From: Gyromitra esculenta
Taxonomy: Eukaryota > Ascomycota > Pezizomycetes > Pezizales > Discinaceae
Direction: 5' to 3'
Assembly (NCBI GenBank): GCA_038503075.1
Contig: JBCAML010000011.1
Location: 1-64,000 of the forward strand
DNA length: 64,000 bases
Position 1 is the stretch's first letter. Each line of letters opens with the position of its first letter. Positions 55,562-64,000 of the stretch are shown here, piece by piece. The notes under the pieces are model-generated. The model did not search any database and was not told the DNA's origin. It worked only from the letters and a program-made list of their open reading frames with translations. The position numbers and the translations under genes were made by a program.

Positions 55562-58479
55562 TGGAAGGCAAAGACGCACCGTTTGGCCCCCTTTATGGAA
55601 TGTCCCGAGAGGAACTTATTGTTCTCAAAAAATACATCGAGGATAACTTGGAAAAGGGCTTTATTCGCGCCAGTTCTTCCCCTGCCGGATCCCCCGTCCT
55701 CTTTGTAAAGAAAGCTGACGGCTCATTGAGACTCTGCGTGGACTATCGAGGCCTAAATGCAATCACTGTCAAGGACCGGTATACCTCCCCGCTCATCAGA
55801 GAAACGCTAGATCGATTAGCCAAAGCACAATGGTATACCAAACTAGACCTTCGAGACGGCTATCATCAAGTACGCATTGCGGAAGGAGATGAGTGGAAAA
55901 CAGCCTTCCGTACCCGTTACGGCTTATACGAATATCAAGTCATGCCATTCGGCCTAACCAATGCCCCCGGAACCTTCCAGCGATTTGTAAATGATTGTCT
56001 TACTGAATATTTGGATATATTCTGTACGGCTTACCTAGATGACATCCTGATTTATAGCGATACGTTTGCGGAACATCAGATTCATGTACAGAAGGTACTG
56101 CAGACGCTCAAGAACAATGACATCCTACTTAAGCCGGAGAAATGCGAATTCGAAGTACAGACAACCAAGTACCTAGGGCTCATCCTTACCCCCGACGGCA
56201 TTAAAATGGACGAAGAAAAACTCAAAGCCGTGCGAGAATGGGGAACACCGAAAAGCGTAAAAGATGTTCAAGCTTTCTTAGGCTTCGCCAATTTCTACCG
56301 TCGATTTATCCTGGGATTTTCTAAGCTGGCCTCTCCTCTCACGGCACTCACCAAGAAAGGAATTGTATTCGAATGGACTATTGAGGCAGATATAGCTTTC
56401 GAGAATCTTAAACACGCTTTTACCACTGCTCCCATCCTAATCCACTTTGATCCGGACAAGAAAATCATCGTGGAAACAGATGCCTCTGATTTCGTATCCG
56501 GAGGGGTACTCTCACAATATGATGACGCTGGAATCCTACACCCAGTTGCCTTTTTCTCAAAAAAGCATTCACCAGCTGAATGCAATTACGAGATATACGA
56601 CAAAGAGCTGTTAGCTATCATTAGGGTATTCGAAGAATGGCGCCCGGAACTCGAAGGTTCTAAACACCCCATCGACGTAATAAGCGATCATAAAAATCTT
56701 GAGTATTTTATGAGTACAAAACAGTTGAATCGACGACAAGCACGATGGGCTGAATACCTTTCCCGCTTCGATTTTGTGATCACCTATCGCCCAGGCAGTC
56801 AAGGAGGAAAACCAGACGCATTGACCAGAAGATCAGGAGATCTTCCCAAGGAAGGGGATGAACGATTGGCACACCAAAGCCAAGTGGTATTAAAGAAGGA
56901 AAATGTGGACCCTAAGCTAAGTTTGTTGTCGGCTTCTTTATCAAATGAAGCCGCTGAACTGGACGCCCCCCTTCTAAAACTCTTTAAAGAAGGTTATGAT
57001 ACTGATGGATTCCCTCAAAAAATACTCGTAGCATTGGAAAATAAAGAACAACAGTCAAAGGAAATTACCCTAAGCGAATGCAGTAATAATCAAGGCCTCC
57101 TATGTTATCGAGAATGTTTCTATGTTCCCGATTTCGATCCTCTTAGACTTGAGCTTATTCGAAGACATCACGATATTCCAGCGGCAGGACACCCAGGACG
57201 AGACAAGACCTTTGAACTTCTTTCTAGAAACTTCTATTGGCCAAAAATGCGAGAATCAATCGGCAGGTACGTTCGTAACTGTCATATATGCCAGAAAGCA
57301 AAACCTACGACCCAACGAACCCAAGGCGTCCTTCGCCCTTTGCCTATTCCAAACCGCCCTTGGCAAGAGATTTCAATGGACTTTGTCACAGGCCTCCCGG
57401 AATCAGATGGCTATGATGCGATTATGGTAGTCGTTGATCGTCTATCGAAAATGCGACACCTAATTCCCTGTAACACTACTGTTAATTCCCGAGATATAGC
57501 GGACCTCTATCTACAACATATCTGGAAGCTACATGGCCTACCTAGTTTTGTTACATCCGACCGAGGAACTCAGTTTACGGCGCACTTCTGGAGAGACCTC
57601 TGCCAACGACTTGAAATCCAAGCTCGAATGTCGACAGCTTTCCACCCTGAGACCGATGGACAAACGGAGAGATTGAATGCCGTGATGGAACAGTACCTGC
57701 GTTCCTATGTATCCTATCAACAGGAAGATTGGGTTAAGTGGTTGCCAATGGCTGAGTTTTCGGCAAATAACCAGGAGTCAGCCAGCACCAAAGTTTCCCC
57801 CTTTTTCGCTAACTATGGGTACCATCCTCGTTTCGATACCACGATCCTTCCAACTAAAGCCAGTGTACAAAGCCTGGACGCTGCCTCGTTCAGCCGAACG
57901 ATGCAAGAACTCTACGACTATTTACGAACTCAGATAAGAGTTGCTCAAGATATCCAGGAAACCGCTACGAATAAACATCGTACACCCGCCCCGGCTTACC
58001 AAGTTAAGGATCAAGTCTTTATATCAATGAAGAATATCCGAACTACCCGTAATGCCAGAAAATTAGACTGGAAATGGATGGGACCCTACCCGATAAAGAA
58101 AATAGTGTCGCCCTTTGCCTACGAGATCGACCTCCCAAGTTCGGTCAAATATCATCCCGTCTTTCATGTTTCTCTCCTGAAACCCGCTGCCCAAGATGCC
58201 CTTCCCGGTCAAATAATTCCTCCTCCTGTTCCTGTTGTTGTTAATGACCAGGAAGAATACTATATCGAGAAAATACTGGATCGACGAGTATATCGTGGAA
58301 AACAACAGTACCTCGTCGAATGGACAGGTTATGCTCACCCCACCTGGGAACCGGCTGAAGACCTTGAAGACACTGCTGCTCTTGATGCCTTTCTCAGCAC
58401 TACTCCTATGGAATTACCTCTCGTTCGCAGGAGCTCACGCTTGAAGGGGGGGGCAACTTTCACGGATACAAAGGATTAG
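55561..58479 (+). CDS. pol: Pol part 2: reverse transcriptase, RNase H, integrase, chromodomain
   Basis: 972 aa in one frame. RT: APFGPLYGMS start, LCVDYRGLN, YTKLDLRDGYHQ, MPFGLTNAP and catalytic YLDD (56,032-56,043). RNase H: VETDASDFVSGGVLSQ, YEIYDKELLAI, SDHKNLEYF. Integrase: zinc HHCC region (HH...HICQ, about 57,160-57,300), catalytic Asp in MDFVTG (57,379), Asp in TSDRGTQF (57,559) and Glu in DGQTER (57,667), then a C-terminal domain with GPYPIKKI. The chromodomain (YYIEKILDRR...YLVEWTGYAHPTWEPAEDL) targets integration to marked chromatin. The frame differs from the protease frame because of the deletion near 55,548. The stop codon lies 20 nt inside the 3' LTR. Confidence 0.95.
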   Translation: MEGKDAPFGPLYGMSREELIVLKKYIEDNLEKGFIRASSSPAGSPVLFVKKADGSLRLCVDYRGLNAITVKDRYTSPLIRETLDRLAKAQWYTKLDLRDGYHQVRIAEGDEWKTAFRTRYGLYEYQVMPFGLTNAPGTFQRFVNDCLTEYLDIFCTAYLDDILIYSDTFAEHQIHVQKVLQTLKNNDILLKPEKCEFEVQTTKYLGLILTPDGIKMDEEKLKAVREWGTPKSVKDVQAFLGFANFYRRFILGFSKLASPLTALTKKGIVFEWTIEADIAFENLKHAFTTAPILIHFDPDKKIIVETDASDFVSGGVLSQYDDAGILHPVAFFSKKHSPAECNYEIYDKELLAIIRVFEEWRPELEGSKHPIDVISDHKNLEYFMSTKQLNRRQARWAEYLSRFDFVITYRPGSQGGKPDALTRRSGDLPKEGDERLAHQSQVVLKKENVDPKLSLLSASLSNEAAELDAPLLKLFKEGYDTDGFPQKILVALENKEQQSKEITLSECSNNQGLLCYRECFYVPDFDPLRLELIRRHHDIPAAGHPGRDKTFELLSRNFYWPKMRESIGRYVRNCHICQKAKPTTQRTQGVLRPLPIPNRPWQEISMDFVTGLPESDGYDAIMVVVDRLSKMRHLIPCNTTVNSRDIADLYLQHIWKLHGLPSFVTSDRGTQFTAHFWRDLCQRLEIQARMSTAFHPETDGQTERLNAVMEQYLRSYVSYQQEDWVKWLPMAEFSANNQESASTKVSPFFANYGYHPRFDTTILPTKASVQSLDAASFSRTMQELYDYLRTQIRVAQDIQETATNKHRTPAPAYQVKDQVFISMKNIRTTRNARKLDWKWMGPYPIKKIVSPFAYEIDLPSSVKYHPVFHVSLLKPAAQDALPGQIIPPPVPVVVNDQEEYYIEKILDRRVYRGKQQYLVEWTGYAHPTWEPAEDLEDTAALDAFLSTTPMELPLVRRSSRLKGGATFTDTKD
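58446..58457 (+). promoter_or_regulatory. Polypurine tract before 3' LTR
   Basis: Eight G preceded by GAA (GAAGGGGGGGG) directly before CAAC and the LTR start. It is the expected primer for plus-strand DNA synthesis and overlaps the pol coding sequence. Confidence 0.75.
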
Positions 58480-58878
58480 TTGTGTCAGGGATTTAGTAAG
58501 GGATTGTGGTTTCGGTTAAAAGTTATAATGTCTTTGTGTTTTGGCTGTTGTCGGTTATTTGTAGGTATGAGTCATATTGGTTGAAAAGCGGGGTATTTAA
58601 GAGATGGATTTTCTTCGCTTGTGTCCTTTTCTCTTTCTCCTTCTAAGCAACGTTCTCACTTTACTTCTGTTGTATCGTTTTAATACTATCTCGATTCTAC
58701 CTCAGAATCCTCGCTGTCGCCGTCGCTGTAAAACATTCCCTCACTTAACTCGCCTTGAGTTAGACCCCGTAGGACCTGTAGAAACACTCTGTTACTCTTA
58801 TCGCAACGTTCCTCGCCTAAGTAGCTCTGCTCACCTTCTGGGATACAGAAGGGCTTAGATTGGGATCGAACCGTGAGA
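58458..58878 (+). mobile_element. 3' LTR of the complete chromovirus
   Basis: 421 bp, the same length as the 5' LTR; I count about seven differences, mostly C/T transitions. It is followed by GTGAA (58,879-58,883), the target duplication. Confidence 0.92.
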
Positions 58879-58883
58879 GTGAA

Positions 58884-59966
58884 CCAGAAAAATTCACTGC
58901 TGCCACAAATCAGGATCTCAGGGCATGGATCCGAAGCTGCGAAGTATATTTTGAGATGAACGAGTGGCTTTGGACCAGCGACCGACACAAAATCCACTAT
59001 GCCGCCAGCCGTTGTGAAGGAAACAAGGCTCGACCATACGTTGTTATGTATACCAACAAGATGGACGGAGCCGAAGGACAAATCCAAGAACCAGAGTATG
59101 CCTACTGGGCAACCTTCTCACTGAAGATGAAGGATGTATTCTGTTCTCCGGACGAAAAACGCGATGCCATATATGCCATGGATCGTGTACCTTACACAAC
59201 CGTTGAGGAATATATCCTCAAAATGAGCAACCTAAATATAAAGGTTGGGATGGCTGGGACACTGTGGAGGATGAAGGTCGAAGCAAAGATCCCTCTCAAG
59301 ATACGAGAGTTGATGGTAGGTTGTGGTCCGTTTGACGATGATGTGCAATGGCTGGAGACCTTACGATCAAGAGGAAGGTTGTGGGAGGAGTATTTGTATC
59401 ACCAGAAACTGGAGAATAAAGGTCTTCCAGCCACGGATGGTCGTGGGAAAAAGGAGGAGAAAAAGCAGGAGGAACGTCGGGAAAAGGGGTTCAAAAGCAG
59501 AGTCAGGAAGGACTCAAAAAGTAATGTCAAGGAGGATACCCCTAAAAAGGATGCCCCTCTCCCCACTAACAACACCGGAGATGCCTCGGGTTGGAAGGCT
59601 GCTCATGAAGGGGTAAGTCAGGACCTAGTTGACCGACGCAGACGGGCGAAACACTGCACTAGGTGTGGTCGGCCCGACTGTCACTGGAAGACGTGCGACA
59701 TGAAGGAACCTCGAACGATATCATTTGCGCAAGCCGGCGCCAGTCGTAAACGAAAATGGGTCAAGCCCGAAAAGAATGAGCAGGGTGCTGGGGATGCATT
59801 AGAGAAGCGTTTGAAGCTAGCGCCCAAGACGAGGGCCGCGACAGCGCCACCTGCAAAAGGGGCCGTGAGCGGAGTTACCGCTCCAAAGGGGCGGATCTCC
59901 AGGACCCCTGTTAATCTTTATGCAAATACAAATTCTGACGAAGAAATGTCAGAGAATTTTCACTAG
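58884..59966 (+). pseudogene. Gag of the older host gypsy-type element, 5' end cut off by the insertion
   Basis: The frame (open from inside the LTR at 58,860) begins EPEKFTAATNQDLRAWIRSCEVYFEMNEW, a Ty3/gypsy-type Gag signature, and continues through a capsid-like region to a basic linker (KKEEKKQEERREKG). It has a zinc-knuckle variant CTRCGRPDCHWKTC in which the third ligand position is shifted. It ends at 59,964-59,966 with NSDEEMSENFH. The subfamily is clearly different from the complete element. Because it lacks its N-terminus, it is not functional here. Confidence 0.8.
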
Positions 59967-60315
59967 GTCGACTACCGGCGGGCCAGGAGGTAGCAGACGT
60001 TAACCAAACATTCGAAACCCTGGCAATCGAAGAAAGAATTGTCTCAATCCTTGAGACCGAAAAATACAAAAACAAACGAAGAAGAAAGGAGGACGACTCT
60101 TCGGAATCGTCCAACAAAAAACAACATACAGAACCCACCGTATACGAGCGGCCCCGAGGGCAAGCGCTACTGGTAATCAATGGAAGGAAGGTGGTAGTCA
60201 ATGTATTGCTAGATTCTGGAGCTAATGTTTTTCTCTTGTCCCCTTTGTTTGTTAAGAAATGGTCGGTCCCAAAGGTGCAAAGAGACGTCCCGTTAACCAT
60301 TAGAAACTTCACAGG
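59967..60315 (+). pseudogene. Protease region of the older host element, truncated by another insertion
   Basis: In the -1 frame relative to the preceding Gag, coding continues RLPAGQEVADVNQTF and reaches LLDSGANVFLLSP, the DSGA active site of a retropepsin (about 60,210). The sequence stops at 60,315, where a minus-strand LTR begins. RT and integrase of this element are not in the window. Confidence 0.75.
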
Positions 60316-60741
60316 TCTCACGGTTCAGTCCCTCGTTAAGCCCTTCAGTATCCCTGAAGATGAGCAGTGCTACTTAAGCGAGGTACTAACACGTTCGAGG
60401 AGTGCAGTGTTTCTACAAGTTCTACAAGGGGTCTATCTCAAGGCGAGATAAGTGCAGCGAAGTGGACAGCGACAGCGAGGGTTCTGAGGTAGAACCGAGA
60501 TAGTATTTCCGACAGTTACAAGAGAAGGTAAACGAGAACGTTGCTTAAGGAAAGAAGAAGAAGAGGAACAAGAGCGACCGAAATCCTTCCTTAAATACCC
60601 CGCTTTTCGATAGCAACAACAACAACCCGACAACAACCGAAACACAAAGACATTATTGCACTAACCTAAAACATAACCGAACAACAAAGAAATTATACAA
60701 CCATCCCAACCACAACTCTTTCCCTAAGTCAATCCATGAAA
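60316..60741 (-). mobile_element. 3' LTR, subfamily A, of a minus-strand chromovirus
   Basis: 426 bp, TCTCACGG...CCATGAAA on the plus strand. It abuts the chromodomain end of the minus-strand pol, so it is that element's 3' LTR. The adjacent ACAGG (60,311-60,315) is the presumed target duplication; its partner lies outside the window. Confidence 0.88.
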
Positions 60742-61760
60742 GTAGCTCCCCCCTTCAAGCGTGAGCTCCTGCGAACACTAGGCGTAGCTAAGGTCGGGGT
60801 AGTTAAAAACTTTTCCAATGCCGAAGTATCTGCTAGGTCTTCAGCGGGTTCCCAGGTAGGGTGAGCATATCCGGTCCATTCAACGAGGTACTGTTGTTTC
60901 TTGCGGTATATCCGTTGGTCCAAGATTTTCTCGATATAATATTCTTCTTGGTCATTGACAACAACAGGCGCCGGGGGAGGAATGATTTGTCCGGGAAGAG
61001 CATCGTGGGCCGCAGGTTTCAATAAAGAAACATGGAAGACAGGGTGGTACTTAACCGATGATGGAAGGTCAACTTCGTAGGCAAAAGGAGAGACCATCTT
61101 CTTAATCGGATAGGGTCCCATCCATTTCCAATCCAACTTTCTAGCATTACGGGTAGTTCTAATGTTCTTCATTGAAACGAAGACATGGTCATCGACTCGG
61201 TAAGCTGGAGCAGGTATACGGTGTCTATTCGTGGCCGTTTCTTGAATATCCTGGGCGGTCCTTATTTGTGTTCGTAGATGGTTATAGAGTTCCTGCATCG
61301 TTTGACTAAACGAGGCAGCATCTAGGCTCTGAGGGGTCGCTTGGGTTGGGAGGAGAGTAGTATCAAAGCGAGGATGGTACCCATAGTTAGCAAAAAAGGG
61401 GGAGACTTTAGTACTCGCAGACTCCTGGTTATTTGCTGAGAACTCGGCCATAGGTAACCAGTTACTCCAGTCTTCTTGTTGATAAGATACATAGGATCGT
61501 AGGTACTGTTCCATAACCGCGTTTAGTCTCTCCGTCTGCCCATCTGTCTCAGGGTGGAAAGCCGTAGACATTCTAGCCTGGATCCCAAGGCGTTGACACA
61601 ACTCTTTCCAAAAATGGGCTGTAAATTGGGTACCTCGGTCTGATGTAATATGCGTAGGTAGCCCATGTAATTTCCAGACATGTTGTAGATATAGATCAGC
61701 TACATCTCTGGAGTTGACGGTAGTATTACAAGGGATAAGATGGCGCATTTTGGACAGTCG
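60729..61760 (-). pseudogene. Minus-strand chromovirus pol, integrase C-half and chromodomain, interrupted
   Basis: The coding sequence is open from [12 protein letters not shown] to the end (stop at 60,729-60,731, inside the LTR as in the complete element). It contains [14 protein letters not shown], the integrase C-terminal part and a chromodomain (YYIEKILDQRIYRKKQQYLVEWTGYAHPTWEP). It is very close to the complete element. It is cut at 61,760 by the LTR of another element, so the 5' part must lie beyond the window. Confidence 0.88.
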
Positions 61761-62171
61761 TCTCAAGGGGCGAGGTTTCTCCTTCAAGTTCTCAGGTATC
61801 CCCCGAGATGAGCAGTGCTACTTGAAGAGGAAACTAGGCAACAAGAGTGTTTACGGAGTTCCACAGGCTCTACGAAGTGTTCAAGTATAGAGGACTTGAG
61901 GACAGCGACAGCGTAAGGTTATGAGGTATAACCGAGGTTTGTATTTTGTAATACACGAGTGGACAATAGAAGACGTTGCTTAAAGAAAGAAGAAGAAAAA
62001 GTACAATAAGAGGGGAAATCCCTTCGCTTATATACCCCATCCCAACTCGTTCGATGACAAAGACTTGACTCATTGCAACGGAAACCCAAAGAAACATAAG
62101 GAACAACAACGTAACACCATAGCCTCGCAACCTTATACCTAACGAACCAACAACAACAGTCATCCATGAAA
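61761..62171 (-). mobile_element. 3' LTR, subfamily B, of the outermost minus-strand chromovirus
   Basis: 411 bp, TCTCAAGG...CCATGAAA on the plus strand. On the minus strand it shows TATATAAGCG, the AAGCAACGT motif and the terminal CCTTGAGA. AGTCG (61,756-61,760) is the presumed target duplication inside the other element's integrase. Confidence 0.88.
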
Positions 62172-62183
62172 GTACCCCCTCCC

Positions 62184-64000
62184 TTATAGCCGTGAGCTCC
62201 TGCGAACACTAACCATATCTTCCTTGGGTTTTTTGGGATATTGTCGGTGAAAGACATCCACTGCTTCAGTTTCCGTATGGTAGTTAGCTGATTCCCACGT
62301 GGGTAAAGCATAACCTGTCCATTCAACCAGATATTGCAGTTTCCCGTGGCGAATGCGAGAATCCAGGATACTCTCGACAAGATATTCCTCATGATCGTTG
62401 ACTTGGACTGGGGGTGGTGGTGGGATGATCTGACCCGGGAATGGGTCGACAGGAGCAGCTTTGATTAGTGAAACATGAAATACCGGATGGTATTTCATAG
62501 ACGATGGCAGGTCTATCTCATAGGCATGTGCGGAGATTATTCGTTTCACGGAGAAGGGACCACTCCACTTCCAGTCCAGTTTCCTCGAATTCCTAGTCGT
62601 CCTCATGTTCTTCATGGATATGAAGACAAGGTCATTGACTTTGAATGAAGGGGCGGGGGTGCGGTGCCGATTAGCACTGGTCTCGAAAGTATCTTGTGCT
62701 GTCTTCATTTGAACTCTAAGAAAGTCTCTAAGTTCTTCCATCTTAGAGGCGAAGTCATCGGCATCTAGGGTCTGGGGAGAGCGGTCATTAGAGATAACGG
62801 AGGTATCGAAGCGAGGATGGTAACCATAGTTGGCGAAGAAAGGTGTAGCTTTCGTACTGGCTGACTCTTGGTTATTGGCAGCGAATTCCGCAATAGGTAA
62901 CCATTTTGTCCAGTCGTCTTGTTGGTAAGAAACATAGCATCGAAGATATTGTTCCATGACGGCATTAAGACGTTCGGTTTGACCATCTGTTTCGGGGTGG
63001 AAAGACGTTGACATCCGGGCGGAGATATTCAGGCGTAGGCAAAGATGTTTCCAAAACTTAGCGGTAAACTGCGTTCCTCTATCCGAAGTGATATGGGAAG
63101 GTAGTCCGTGGAGTTTCCAAACATTTTGGAGGTAGAGCTCGGCCGTTTGCTCAGCGTTGACAGTTGTATTGCACGGGATAAGGTGCCGCATCTTCGAGAG
63201 CCGATCTACTACAACCATAATAGCGTCAAAGCCATTAGATTCTGGGAGACCGGTGACAAAGTCCATTGATAGCTCTTCCCAGGGGCGATTAGGGATTGGG
63301 AGTGGTTTTAGTACGCCTTGGGTACCGAGGGTGCTTGGTTTTGCTCGTCGACAGGTATGACAGTTCCGCGTATAACGGCCAATATACTCTCTCATCTTTG
63401 GCCAATAAAAATGCCTTGAAATAAGTTCGAAGGATTTTTCACGTCCTGGGTGGCCAGCTGAGGGGGCATCATGATGTCGTTGTAGGATGAGAAGGCGAAG
63501 AGGGTCATGATCGGGGATATAGAGTTTATGCCGATAATAAAGGTGGCCATTGACCTCGGTACAATCTCCTAGGGTGATCTCTTTGGATTGTTGTTCACCA
63601 TTTTTGAGTGCTAGGAGGATTTTCTTTGGGAACGGGTCAGCATTATATCCAAGGTTCATTAAATTATCGAGGGAGGCATCCAATTCAGCGGGTTCATTTG
63701 ATAAAGAACCCGAAAACAAACTCAACTTAGGATCAATGTTCTTCTCCTTTAAGACTACTTGATGTTGGTGTCTTAGTCTTTCATCCCCTTCTTCAGGGAG
63801 ATCTCCCGATCTCCGAGTCAGTGCGTCCGGTTTTCCTCCTTGTACCCCTGGTCTATAGGTGATGACGAAATCAAAACGTGAAAGGTATTCAGCCCATCTG
63901 ACTTGTCGTCGGTTAAGTTGCTTGGTAGTCATAAAATATTCCAAGTTCTTATGGTCGGTAATGACTGAGATGGGTAGTTCTGATCCTTCAAGCTCTGGTC
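62184..64000 (-). CDS. pol: Pol of subfamily B chromovirus (RNase H end, integrase, chromodomain), runs off the window
   Basis: Open from the window edge to the stop at 62,184-62,186, about 605 codons. It starts in RNase H (ITDHKNLEYFMTTKQLNRRQ) and has the zinc HHCC region (RHHDAPSAGHPG...HTCRRAK), [33 protein letters not shown] and a chromodomain (YLVESILDSRIRHGKLQYLVEWTGYALPTWES). No stop or frameshift is visible in this part, so it may be the youngest and possibly intact insertion. A polypurine AGGGAGGGGG lies between stop and LTR. Unlike subfamily A, the stop codon precedes the LTR. Confidence 0.93.
   Translation of the reverse strand, partial: PELEGSELPISVITDHKNLEYFMTTKQLNRRQVRWAEYLSRFDFVITYRPGVQGGKPDALTRRSGDLPEEGDERLRHQHQVVLKEKNIDPKLSLFSGSLSNEPAELDASLDNLMNLGYNADPFPKKILLALKNGEQQSKEITLGDCTEVNGHLYYRHKLYIPDHDPLRLLILQRHHDAPSAGHPGREKSFELISRHFYWPKMREYIGRYTRNCHTCRRAKPSTLGTQGVLKPLPIPNRPWEELSMDFVTGLPESNGFDAIMVVVDRLSKMRHLIPCNTTVNAEQTAELYLQNVWKLHGLPSHITSDRGTQFTAKFWKHLCLRLNISARMSTSFHPETDGQTERLNAVMEQYLRCYVSYQQDDWTKWLPIAEFAANNQESASTKATPFFANYGYHPRFDTSVISNDRSPQTLDADDFASKMEELRDFLRVQMKTAQDTFETSANRHRTPAPSFKVNDLVFISMKNMRTTRNSRKLDWKWSGPFSVKRIISAHAYEIDLPSSMKYHPVFHVSLIKAAPVDPFPGQIIPPPPPVQVNDHEEYLVESILDSRIRHGKLQYLVEWTGYALPTWESANYHTETEAVDVFHRQYPKKPKEDMVSVRRSSRL

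Larger units (their letters stand above)
52987..58878 (+). mobile_element. Nearly complete Ty3/gypsy chromovirus, 5.9 kb
   Basis: Order: LTR, 43-nt leader with self-complementary primer site, gag, -1 frameshift signal, protease, RT, RNase H, integrase, chromodomain, polypurine tract, LTR. The two LTRs are both 421 bp and differ at about seven positions, so the insertion is fairly recent. A short deletion at the protease/RT boundary breaks the pol frame in this copy. It lies inside an older gypsy-type element with a 5-bp target duplication. Confidence 0.95.

Noticed and set aside
55559..55563. TAATG overlap as a termination-reinitiation signal between protease and RT
   Set aside because: Protein motifs on both sides show that a few residues are missing at this spot, so the overlap is best explained by a deletion.

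Overview
The window is one end of a chromosome of a filamentous ascomycete (Pezizomycotina). It opens directly on a telomere. The genes have short introns (about 50-75 bp) with GT...AG ends and CTAAC/CTGAC-type branch points, and the gene families (SARAF-like, CREG-like, PPR, TPR-CHAT, patatin/GTPase) are typical of such fungi. A class such as Leotiomycetes is only a guess. The telomere unit is a 7-mer, CCCTAAA, not the 6-mer usual in filamentous fungi.

Layout. (1) 1-6.1 kb is telomere plus a dense nest of broken Ty3/gypsy chromovirus pieces: integrase-chromodomain fragments, solo LTRs inside LTRs, and a tRNA-headed SINE-like element inside an LTR. (2) 6.1-20.5 kb is gene-poor. It holds an ankyrin/F-box-like gene (10.7-11.65 kb), a decayed four-part GTPase/zinc-finger/patatin gene (13.7-17.8 kb) with at least four nonsense codons, two palindromic MITE-like elements and several diverged tandem duplications. 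(3) 20.57-23.83 kb is a 5'-truncated Tad1-type LINE flanked by a G-rich target-site duplication. (4) 24.5-48.8 kb is the genic core: a small Cys-rich protein, a RING protein, a secreted protein, a SARAF-like ER protein, translation release factor eRF1, an uncharacterised membrane-anchored protein, a large TPR-CHAT protease-like protein, a CREG-like secreted protein and a mitochondrial-type PPR protein. (5) 48.8-64 kb returns to transposons: a second SINE copy, then an almost complete chromovirus (52,987-58,878, two 421-bp LTRs, 5-bp TSD) inserted into an older gypsy-type element, then two further nested minus-strand chromoviruses running off the window.

The strongest findings concern the complete chromovirus. 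Its gag stop codon is preceded by an in-phase UUUAAAC slippery heptamer and followed, after 6 nt, by a perfect 9-bp hairpin, with pol in the -1 frame. Two nt after its 5' LTR lies a 9-nt site complementary to a conserved LTR motif just downstream of the TATA-like box, which fits Tf1-like self-priming instead of tRNA priming. Its LTRs end 5'-TTTCA...TGAGA-3', not TG...CA. Among host genes, the TPR-CHAT gene and the divergently placed uncharacterised membrane protein are the best candidates for a protease-plus-effector pair, and the decayed GTPase-patatin gene is a second NLR/immune-like locus, now dead.
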